Origin: Bacillaceae bacterium UBA7792
GTDB taxonomy: Bacteria > Bacillota > Bacilli > Bacillales > Cytobacillaceae
NCBI GenBank assembly: GCA_002480735.1
Contig: DLCS01000155.1
Coordinates: forward strand, 1-5,844
Reading direction: 5' to 3'
DNA length: 5,844 nucleotides
Part shown: piece by piece, positions 1 to 5,510 of the stretch
Numbering within the stretch: the stretch's first letter is position 1
Layout of the letters: every line of letters begins with the position of its first letter
The notes under the pieces: model-generated
The model's input: the letters and a program-made list of their open reading frames with translations, nothing else
Database searches by the model: none
Told to the model about the DNA's origin: nothing
Program-made: the position numbers and the translations under genes

Positions 1-820
1 AGTTAATATTCCCTAAAATATACTGTGAATGGTATAGAACGGCCCCTTGCGTAAGCGCGATTGTGATATTAAAGCTGACACTATAAATCGTGACAATGAC
101 CCAATATTTATTATTAAATAACCCTTTTAACCCAACTTTAAACGGGACGCTTTCCTTTTGTTCTTTTTCTATCCCAACCCTTTCTTTGACAACACGGAAT
201 GTCAAGAATAATGTAATGATCGTTAGAATTCCATATAGAATCGAGAGATTGGTCCACCCAATCGAAGCAACTAATGGTTGAGTTAATGTCATAACCATTA
301 AATTTCCGATCATCGTAAAAATCGCTGTATAAATATTGGCTAGAGAGCGACTATGCTGGTGCAAAGTCATGACACCCATTAATGTTTTGTAGGGAATAGC
401 AATCATAGTAAAGAATATAATGAAGAGAAAGTATGTGGTATATACATAGATTAGTTTTCCGGTGTAGCTTAAATCTGGTACAGAGAAAAGTAGAACAGTT
501 GTTAAGGCAAAAGGTACGGACGTCCACAGCAGCCAGGGCTTCGCTTTCCCATGTTTTGATTTCGTTCGATCAACAACATATCCCATTCCAACATCTGTAA
601 TGCCATCAAATAAACGAGCCAAAAGCATTAACGTCCCTACGGTCGCTGCAGCTATACCGACACTATCTGTATAGTAAAAGGTCAAAAATGCTCCAATCCA
701 CGTTGATACTGCATAAACCCCAAAGCTGCCCAATCCATAGGACCATAATTCTTTACGCTTTGGCTGTTCCATTTCAATTGAATCATTTAATAGAATATCA
801 TCTTGCTTTGATTCAAGCAT
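1..820 (-). CDS. GPH-family (MelB-like) sugar:cation symporter, 3' end cut by window
   Basis: Open frame from ATG at 820 with no stop before the window edge; 273 residues are visible of a family that usually has about 450-480. The protein is hydrophobic with several predicted membrane helices after a polar N-terminus of about 25 residues. Residues 69-96 carry the glycoside-pentoside-hexuronide symporter signature: RLFDGITD, then a GY-x-x-DRTKSKHGKAKPW stretch. Asp72 and Asp76 sit where MelB has its cation-binding pair Asp55 and Asp59, so Na+ or H+ coupling is likely. An IPY motif lies at 142-144, also typical of the family. A good ribosome site (GGGGAG, 826-831) lies 5 nt before the ATG. The family assignment is firm. 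The substrate cannot be read from this half: relatives carry melibiose, xylosides, glucuronides and sometimes non-sugar compounds. It is on the same strand as the R2lox unit but separated by 179 bp with a hairpin, so it is probably transcribed separately. Confidence 0.9.
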   Translation of the reverse strand, partial: MLESKQDDILLNDSIEMEQPKRKELWSYGLGSFGVYAVSTWIGAFLTFYYTDSVGIAAATVGTLMLLARLFDGITDVGMGYVVDRTKSKHGKAKPWLLWTSVPFALTTVLLFSVPDLSYTGKLIYVYTTYFLFIIFFTMIAIPYKTLMGVMTLHQHSRSLANIYTAIFTMIGNLMVMTLTQPLVASIGWTNLSILYGILTIITLFLTFRVVKERVGIEKEQKESVPFKVGLKGLFNNKYWVIVTIYSVSFNITIALTQGAVLYHSQYILGNIN

Positions 821-846
821 AAAAACTCCCCTTTCAATAAAGCGGA

Positions 847-876
847 ACTATAGAACCTAATACCTTGCAGAATCAA
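847..876 (-). promoter_or_regulatory. putative sigma-A promoter of the GPH symporter gene
   Basis: Read on the minus strand, TTGATT (871-876) and TATAGT (847-852) are separated by 18 bp. A start near 840 would give a leader of about 20 nt that contains the ribosome site at 826-831. Both boxes are imperfect and the region is AT-rich, so this is a plausible match and not a proven promoter. Confidence 0.4.
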
Positions 877-896
877 TAGAGCATCTCACAGAGCAT

Positions 897-933
897 AATT
901 AATATTTTAGCCACTATAAAAATAGTATTAATT
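897..933. repeat. AT-rich inverted repeat upstream of symporter promoter
   Basis: AATTAATA at 897-904 is the exact reverse complement of TATTAATT at 926-933, with 21 bp between them. A second, non-concentric pair, ACTAT/ATAGT, lies at 913-917 and 922-926. The repeat sits about 20 bp upstream of the putative -35 box at 871-876, where an activator could bind. The composition is almost pure A/T, so chance is a real alternative. Confidence 0.3.
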
Positions 934-965
934 TTGGATAATTCCCCCTTTAACGAGTCAATAGA

Positions 966-991
966 AGGGTACTGCTTTAAGACAGTACCCT
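966..991 (-). terminator. hairpin, probable terminator of the R2lox unit
   Basis: AGGGTACTG (966-974) pairs perfectly with CAGTACCCT (983-991) around an 8-nt loop, giving a 9-bp stem that begins 9 bp past the R2lox stop codon. On the minus strand the stem is followed by only a weak T tract (TTCTATT), so termination may be partial. The position directly after the last gene of the unit and before the symporter supports the call. Confidence 0.6.
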
Positions 992-999
992 ATTTCTCT

Positions 1000-1890
1000 C
1001 TATAAAACGCCTGCTTCACTCTCAGACATCTTGTAAATCTCTTCAATCTTCTTGCCTCTTGCGCGAGCAAGCACTTCCATCCTTACTTGAAGCTGCTTCA
1101 TCGAAAATTCCAATGAGTCAATTGGCTTACCAAAAGCCGATACCTCTCGACCATCATTCCCCTCGGTATTAATTTGAACTGCAAGGGGAGTCAATTCTTC
1201 CATTTTTTTCATAACCACATCATAAATATGAGGATGCTCACAAATTAATCTTTGTAAAAGGAAGGTGCCATACCCGATATGTCTTGACTCATCCTTCTTC
1301 AGATAGCCAATCCCTTTAAGAAGACCAGGCATATACCCAATATCTTCTAGTGAATTATAAAAGGAATAATAACCGGTTTCGGCAAGGACTCCCTCAACAA
1401 ACATATTATAAACAGTCGAAGCTTCCGCAATGGCTTCAGGTGATTGGTCTGTTGTAATCCGCTCCATTGAGGTTGGTAAAATCTCATAAAATACCTTTTT
1501 ATAGGAGTCAGAATGAAAATGAGCTAAATCCCCTCGTTCACCAATTGCGTTAAGAACTAATCTAAAGAATTCCGTATGTTTTGCCTCCTCAAATAAGAAG
1601 GTTGTTAGGAACATTTCCTCTTCTAATCTGCCTTCCTTTGCGATGGCCATCATTAGTGGCAGTAAGTCAAGGGTAACAGCTTCCTCCCCCGCCTGGAACA
1701 TCGAGATTAGACGGAGGATCCCCTCCCGCTGCTCATCATTCATTTTCTTCCAGTCCTCCACATCCTGGGAAAAGTCAATGTCCATCGGATTCCATATACC
1801 AAACTTCTTTGCCTTTTGATAAAGACGATATGGCAAGGAATCCTCCTTTAAACCTCTACTGCTCGTCGTCAAAATAACTCTTTCACTCAT
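1000..1890 (-). CDS. R2-like ligand-binding oxidase (R2lox), Mn/Fe ferritin-like protein
   Basis: A 296-residue ferritin-like four-helix-bundle protein. All six metal ligands of R2lox can be read: Glu69 (in AGEEAV), Glu102 and His105 (in EEAKH), Glu166 (in YNMFVEG), and Glu201 and His204 (in DESRH). They match the Geobacillus kaustophilus R2lox ligands E69, E102, H105, E167, E202 and H205, with a one-residue deletion after 105. Val72 and Tyr161 are both present; this is the pair that forms the Val-Tyr ether cross-link diagnostic of R2lox. Val72 in particular separates it from true class I ribonucleotide reductase R2 subunits. Known R2lox proteins assemble a Mn(III)/Fe(III) cofactor, activate O2 and hold a long-chain fatty acid at the metal site; their natural substrate is unknown. 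The start is supported by GAGGAGG (1898-1904), 7 nt before the ATG. It is the last gene of a three-gene unit, 61 nt after acyl-CoA dehydrogenase B, with no clear promoter in the gap. Automatic annotation would likely call it NrdF, which I consider wrong. Confidence 0.95.
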   Translation of the reverse strand: MSERVILTTSSRGLKEDSLPYRLYQKAKKFGIWNPMDIDFSQDVEDWKKMNDEQREGILRLISMFQAGEEAVTLDLLPLMMAIAKEGRLEEEMFLTTFLFEEAKHTEFFRLVLNAIGERGDLAHFHSDSYKKVFYEILPTSMERITTDQSPEAIAEASTVYNMFVEGVLAETGYYSFYNSLEDIGYMPGLLKGIGYLKKDESRHIGYGTFLLQRLICEHPHIYDVVMKKMEELTPLAVQINTEGNDGREVSAFGKPIDSLEFSMKQLQVRMEVLARARGKKIEEIYKMSESEAGVL

Positions 1891-1951
1891 CTTACATCCT
1901 CCTCAAATGAATTCTTTATATTTTGGATTGGCAAAACAATAAGCTACTCGA

Positions 1952-3109
1952 TTAAACTTCCACAACTATCGGTTTCTTTGAGCCTACCTCTCTTTTACCC
2001 TCTATCCCATCAATAGCCACTTTGGCAATATTTTCACGGTGATAATAACTGTCACCTAGAACCGCAGCACTTCTCCTTGCCCGTTTAAAAAATAAATGCA
2101 TATCATTCTCCCAGGTATAGCCAATTCCTCCATGCATTTGAATTGCATCTCCACAGACTTGAACTCCGTTACTTGAGGTATAAGATTTTGCAATCGAAAT
2201 CGCAAGATCTGCATCCTCATTGTCAGTATCCACTGCCCAGGCTGCATATTCGATGGCTGATTTTCCACTTTCGACCTTCAAATACATATCAGCGGCCATA
2301 TGCTTTAAAGCCTGGAAGCTACCAATTAATTTCCCGAATTGTTTTCGCTGTTTCGTATATTCAACGGTGTCATAGAGTGTGCGTTCTGCGCAGCCAACGA
2401 TCTCTGCTGACAACAGCAACGCCCCAATTTTGAGCATCTGCTCCATTAATTGATGACCAGCACCCATTCCCATCCTATTTACGACAGCGCTTTCATTTAA
2501 TGGATAGTTTAGTAGACTGACCTCATAGAGTGGATAGGTTAAATCCATCGAATTTGCGTCTCGAATGACTAGGTTTGGATTTTTCGGGTCAATTAATACC
2601 AATGTTTCTTCCTCGTTTGGAGTTTGGCCCATCCCTAGAATTCGTACATTGGCTAAGATAACATCCGCATCCTTTGCAAATGGGACTTCTCGCAGTGTTC
2701 CATCGATCACATAGCCATTTTCTGACCTTCTTGCCTTGGCATCGACGCTGGTCCAGGCAACCGTAAGGACCTTTTCCCCACTCTCAATCTCAGAAGCTAC
2801 TTCTTCCTGTTTGCTACAAGTCTTTAATGCAGCTAATCCTACCATCGATTCAAGGAGGGGGTATGTTAATAAAAACCTCCCTGCTTCCTGGGCAACTAGA
2901 ATGGCATTGACCATTCCCTTCCCATCCTGTGATCCATTCAAATCGATGATTCCCAGTAAGCCCTGATCAGCTAAAAGCTTATGCAGACCTGGTGGGATGG
3001 TCTGCTCCTTCATAAATGCACGAACATGTTCAGAAGTATTCTTATTTTTGAACATGTCTCTTACACTTCTTCTCAGCATTTTCTCTTCATCATTAAATCC
3101 AAAAAACAT
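1952..3109 (-). CDS. acyl-CoA dehydrogenase family protein, predicted non-catalytic, FAD-contributing subunit (B)
   Basis: A 385-residue protein with the full acyl-CoA dehydrogenase fold: helical N-terminal domain (about 1-115), beta domain (about 116-215), helical C-terminal domain (about 220-365) and a polar tail. The C-terminal domain keeps the flavin-contacting R255-K-Q-F-G259 motif and Q324-M-H-G-G-I-G-Y-T-W-E334. Catalytic residues are missing. The helix-G position used by isovaleryl-CoA dehydrogenase is Gly229, and the position of MCAD Glu376 falls in the VLGDS stretch (350-354) with no Glu. The beta-domain SEPxAGSD loop is degenerate (TSVDAKARR at 120-128). This fits the non-catalytic partner in heteromeric dehydrogenases such as the mycobacterial ChsE/FadE pairs. 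The frame stays open upstream to an ATG at 3322, but those 71 extra codons lie inside gene A, whereas ATG 3109 has a good ribosome site just after gene A's stop. The family call is firm; the subunit role is inferred from residue alignment by eye. Confidence 0.9.
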   Translation of the reverse strand: MFFGFNDEEKMLRRSVRDMFKNKNTSEHVRAFMKEQTIPPGLHKLLADQGLLGIIDLNGSQDGKGMVNAILVAQEAGRFLLTYPLLESMVGLAALKTCSKQEEVASEIESGEKVLTVAWTSVDAKARRSENGYVIDGTLREVPFAKDADVILANVRILGMGQTPNEEETLVLIDPKNPNLVIRDANSMDLTYPLYEVSLLNYPLNESAVVNRMGMGAGHQLMEQMLKIGALLLSAEIVGCAERTLYDTVEYTKQRKQFGKLIGSFQALKHMAADMYLKVESGKSAIEYAAWAVDTDNEDADLAISIAKSYTSSNGVQVCGDAIQMHGGIGYTWENDMHLFFKRARRSAAVLGDSYYHRENIAKVAIDGIEGKREVGSKKPIVVEV

Positions 3110-3114
3110 CCAAT

Positions 3115-3120
3115 CACCCC
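3115..3120 (-). promoter_or_regulatory. ribosome binding site that sets the start of acyl-CoA dehydrogenase B
   Basis: On the minus strand the stop codon TAA of gene A (3121-3123) is followed at once by GGGGTGA, then 4 nt, then ATG at 3109. The intergenic gap is 11 nt. The site favours a 385-residue product over a 456-residue one and suggests translational coupling with gene A. Confidence 0.75.
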
Positions 3121-4305
3121 TTACCTTGGCATGCCAAGAACTCTCTCGGCTATGATATTTTTCTGAATCTGCGTCGTTCCAGCATAAATCGTTTCCCCGC
3201 GAGAACCAAAATCTATCTCCTGTAGGACTCCACGTCCTACACTTTCTTTTCCAATATAAGGGCCTTCTTCCCCTAATATTTCCAACCCAAGCTTTCCCAT
3301 ATTCACATGCATCGTTGACCAAAATAACTTTTGTAAAGACGCTTCAGGCCCTAATTTCCCTTCATTTAGAAGCTGACTGATCGTTTTTAAGCCGTGATAC
3401 CGTAGAATTCGGATTTCCGCAAATAACTCTGCCATCTTTTGACGATAATAGCTGTTTTCGCTAATGCTTTCGCCGTTCTTTTTCAATGATTCACTGATTT
3501 TGACCATCGTATTGAACTCATTTTGGAAGCGGACTTGTCGTCCAAGAGCTAGTGTTCCCCTTTCGAAGCCGAGCGTTCCCATCGCTACCTTCCAACCGTT
3601 GTTCACACCACCGACCACATTTTCTTTCGGAATGGAGACATGATCAAAAAACACTTCATTGAAATCTCTATTTCCATTAATTTGAACCAATGGTCGTACG
3701 GTGATCCCTTCGCTGTCCATCGGCACGAGAAAGAAGGTAATACCCTTGTGGGGTGGGAGTTCTTGATCCGTCCTAGCTAACACAAAGCACCAATCAGCAT
3801 GATGGGCGAAACTAGTCCAAACCTTTTGCCCGTTAATCACCCATTTGTCATCAACTAGCTCTGCCCGAGTCTGGATCGCAGCTAAATCAGACCCAGCATT
3901 TGGCTCCGAAAAGCCTTGGCACCACACCTCATCTCCCCGCAATAGCGGAGGAAGAAAGCGTTGTTTCTGATCCTCTGTCCCAAATAATAGTAGGGTTGGA
4001 CCAAGGAGAAGCTTCCCTAATACATTAATTCCTCCGGGTGCATTTAGCTTTCCTGCTTCTTCATTAAAAATGATATCTTCCACATGTGTAAGTCCTTGAC
4101 CTCCGTATTCCTTCGGCCAGGCAATTCCTGCAAAGCCACCCTCATAAAGCTTACGGTCCCAATCCCTTAATATCCTCCCTCGTTCCACTTCATCATCTGG
4201 CCACTCGAACTCCGGTGTTCCCCAGCCTTCCGGGATGTTGTTAATGAGCCATTCCCTGGCATGCTGTCGATATTCTTCCTGTTTTTCATTAAAAGAAAGA
4301 TCCAT
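3121..4305 (-). CDS. acyl-CoA dehydrogenase, predicted catalytic subunit (A)
   Basis: A 394-residue flavoprotein of the acyl-CoA dehydrogenase family, expected to introduce an alpha-beta double bond into an acyl-CoA with FAD. The N-terminal helical domain spans about 1-125. The beta domain begins with Q130-G-F-S-E-P-N-A-G-S-D140, the substrate/flavin loop, followed by KVWTS at 161-165. The C-terminal helical domain runs from about 235 to the end. Glu248 in GFERG sits on helix G, where isovaleryl-CoA dehydrogenase and long-chain/steroid-type enzymes place the catalytic base; at the MCAD Glu376 position it has Ala375 (IYAGT). The C-terminal QIQKNIIAERVLG segment is normal. The segment after Glu248 (RQVRFQNEF) lacks the usual R-x-x-F-G flavin motif, which the neighbouring subunit B has. 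The start is supported by GAGGTGG (4311-4317). It is the first gene of the unit A-B-R2lox. Substrate specificity cannot be read here; branched or bulky acyl-CoA is suggested only by analogy. Confidence 0.92.
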   Translation of the reverse strand: MDLSFNEKQEEYRQHAREWLINNIPEGWGTPEFEWPDDEVERGRILRDWDRKLYEGGFAGIAWPKEYGGQGLTHVEDIIFNEEAGKLNAPGGINVLGKLLLGPTLLLFGTEDQKQRFLPPLLRGDEVWCQGFSEPNAGSDLAAIQTRAELVDDKWVINGQKVWTSFAHHADWCFVLARTDQELPPHKGITFFLVPMDSEGITVRPLVQINGNRDFNEVFFDHVSIPKENVVGGVNNGWKVAMGTLGFERGTLALGRQVRFQNEFNTMVKISESLKKNGESISENSYYRQKMAELFAEIRILRYHGLKTISQLLNEGKLGPEASLQKLFWSTMHVNMGKLGLEILGEEGPYIGKESVGRGVLQEIDFGSRGETIYAGTTQIQKNIIAERVLGMPR

Positions 4306-4413
4306 TCATTCCACCTCTTTTGCGTATTCATTTCATGTTCTAAATTATTTTGGTAAAGATCTTTTGCCTGTTAGAATCAATGATGTAGGTTTCCAGTACA
4401 TATAAATCTTATT

Positions 4414-4449
4414 CAGTTTTATCCTTCTAATGCTAAAACATTAAAACTG
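4414..4449 (-). repeat. inverted repeat in the leader of the A-B-R2lox unit
   Basis: CAGTTTTA (4414-4421) and TAAAACTG (4442-4449) are exact reverse complements, 20 bp apart. A smaller TAATG/CATTA pair (4428-4432 and 4439-4443) overlaps the outer arm, so two alternative RNA hairpins are possible. There is no T tract typical of a terminator, so a regulatory leader structure or protein site is the likelier reading, if it is functional. Confidence 0.35.
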
Positions 4450-4495
4450 GAGAAGCTTTTGGGAAACATATAGGAAGCTTTGTCGGCTAATTATA

Positions 4496-4524
4496 ATAAT
4501 ATTACAAAAATTTTGACTATTCAA
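4496..4524 (-). promoter_or_regulatory. putative sigma-A promoter of the A-B-R2lox unit
   Basis: On the minus strand TTGAAT (4519-4524) and TATTAT (4496-4501) are separated by exactly 17 bp. Transcription would start near 4489 and give an untranslated leader of about 180 nt. A second -10-like TATAAT overlaps just downstream (4492-4497) but has a poor -35. The surrounding DNA is AT-rich, so the confidence is moderate. Confidence 0.5.
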
Positions 4525-4686
4525 TATAATTTTACTATCTTTTTTATCAGATAATTCCTAGATCATTCCCCTAATAATTAATTTGTCCGAAAGCACATAC
4601 ATTTGGTTTTACGATGATGAATTCTAGTATTCCATTTGGAAATTCAGTCGTGATTTCTTCAATTTTTGAAGAGGCACTTTAGTTTT

Positions 4687-4722
4687 AAAAAAATCCACTT
4701 CTCATAAAGAAAAGTGGATTTT
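4687..4722 (-). terminator. intrinsic terminator of the FMN reductase gene
   Basis: On the minus strand AAAATCCACTT (4722 down to 4712) pairs with AAGTGGATTTT (4700 down to 4690) around an 11-nt loop. A run of seven T (4693 to 4687) follows, partly inside the stem. It begins 8 bp beyond the stop codon, a classic Rho-independent layout. Confidence 0.85.
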
Positions 4723-4730
4723 AAGCAGCC

Positions 4731-5279
4731 TTATTTTTTCCCAATATTCACCCAAGTGATGAAGCGCTCAATTACCCCATCAATAAAACTTAATGTCGAT
4801 TCATCTGTAAGCATTCCATTTTCAAATTTAGCCCCTGCATGATTCACTAGTACTTCATTGCCAGCTGGAGGAAGAACACGCGCAGACAAACCTGGACTTG
4901 CTAAAATTTGACGTAAGTGTAATTGAGCCCGTAGCGTCCCCACCTGACCTGTTGAAACCCCAACAATCATCGCTGGTTTCTTCTGCAATACTTTGTCTAC
5001 ACGTGATAGCCAATCCAATGCATTCTTTAACACCCCTGGTATTGACCAATTATATTCAGGAGTGGCAATAATAATCCCATCAGCCTCTGCAATTTCTTTT
5101 TTGAATTGCTGCACCATTTCATTTGGATTGTTTTCCATATCTTCATTATAAAATGGAAGCTCTTTAATATTGGCTATCGTAATTTCCATTTTTTCACGAT
5201 ATCTTTTTTGAAGTGTCTTCATAAGTGCCAAATTATAAGATTCATCCCTAATGCTACCTACTAATGCGACTATTTTCAT
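4731..5279 (-). CDS. NADPH-dependent FMN reductase family protein (flavodoxin-like fold)
   Basis: A 182-residue cytosolic flavoprotein of the NADPH-dependent FMN reductase / YhdA azoreductase / ChrR-like family. Members use NAD(P)H to reduce FMN, quinones, azo dyes or metal oxyanions. Visible motifs in order: the FMN phosphate loop GSIRDESYN (8-16) after a first hydrophobic strand; LPFYNEDM (41-48); TPEYNWSIPGVLKNALDW (73-90), the conserved PEYN segment that packs against the flavin; and STGQVGTLRAQLHLRQIL (109-126), the conserved glycine-rich and LR segment. Length is normal for the family. The start chosen is ATG 5279; a GTG three codons upstream at 5288 lies within the ribosome site GGAGTGA (5285-5291), so I reject it. 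The gene has its own extended -10 promoter and terminator, so it is monocistronic. The natural substrate cannot be deduced. A link to the neighbouring flavin- and metal-dependent oxidases as an electron source is possible but unsupported beyond proximity. Confidence 0.92.
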   Translation of the reverse strand: MKIVALVGSIRDESYNLALMKTLQKRYREKMEITIANIKELPFYNEDMENNPNEMVQQFKKEIAEADGIIIATPEYNWSIPGVLKNALDWLSRVDKVLQKKPAMIVGVSTGQVGTLRAQLHLRQILASPGLSARVLPPAGNEVLVNHAGAKFENGMLTDESTLSFIDGVIERFITWVNIGKK

Positions 5280-5284
5280 TGTTA

Positions 5285-5291
5285 TCACTCC
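5285..5291 (-). promoter_or_regulatory. ribosome binding site that sets the start of the FMN reductase
   Basis: GGAGTGA on the minus strand, 5 nt before ATG 5279. It overlaps the GTG codon at 5286-5288, which makes that codon an unlikely start. Confidence 0.7.
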
Positions 5292-5351
5292 ATTTTATGT
5301 ATTTGTGATTTTGCTTTGGATAAAAATCTCCTTGATTAGAACCACCATCTA

Positions 5352-5360
5352 ATTATACCA
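5352..5360 (-). promoter_or_regulatory. putative extended -10 promoter of the FMN reductase gene
   Basis: The minus strand reads TGGTATAAT, a perfect -10 hexamer (5352-5357) preceded by the TGn extension (5358-5360). No good -35 is found 16-18 bp upstream, which extended -10 promoters do not strictly need. A start near 5345 gives a leader of about 65 nt. Confidence 0.55.
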
Positions 5361-5510
5361 ACCATTTTCAAATTTAGAAAAAAACAGCCCTCGTTATCAT
5401 TTCCCGACAGAAATCTCCCCTCCTCAAATAAAAGGTGCAACGTGTAATTCGCATAAAATAACTAGACTCGCAAATAATGTATATATCTTTCCAGAAGGGA
5501 AGTGAGCGGG

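Larger units (their letters stand above)
4306..4730. other. 425-bp intergenic region: promoter and long leader of the A-B-R2lox unit plus a terminator
   Basis: No convincing gene is seen on either strand. The right end (4687-4722) is the terminator of the FMN reductase gene. The middle holds a sigma-A-like promoter (4496-4524), and the left 180 bp or so would be the transcribed leader before gene A. The leader contains an inverted repeat (4414-4449) and a direct repeat of GAAGCTTT (4452-4459 and 4474-4481). I could not match the leader to any known riboswitch or T-box. Confidence 0.6.

Noticed and set aside
90..281. 63-residue plus-strand open frame
   Set aside because: It lies entirely antisense within the GPH symporter gene, has no ribosome site and no family-like features.
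1891..1951. Possible internal promoter before R2lox
   Set aside because: TTGTTT and TATAAA are present on the minus strand but only about 13 bp apart, too close for a normal sigma-A promoter.
2056..2268. 70-residue minus-strand open frame
   Set aside because: An alternative frame within acyl-CoA dehydrogenase B with no family-like sequence.
2143..2433. 96-residue plus-strand open frame
   Set aside because: Antisense shadow of acyl-CoA dehydrogenase B, whose motifs in this stretch (RKQFG and the GGIG loop) are well conserved; the frame itself has no recognisable motif.
2736..3166. Two plus-strand open frames (2736-2966 and 2981-3166)
   Set aside because: Antisense to the two dehydrogenase genes, without ribosome sites or recognisable content.
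4612..4680. Plus-strand 22-codon frame starting ATGATG
   Set aside because: No ribosome site and no similarity I can recognise; very short frames like this are expected by chance.
4855..5049. 64-residue minus-strand open frame
   Set aside because: An alternative frame within the FMN reductase gene, which covers it with conserved motifs.
5367..5510. Possible sporulation (sigma-F/G) promoter for the DUF421 gene
   Set aside because: GCATA near 5444 resembles a -35, but nothing at the right distance matches a forespore -10 well enough to report.
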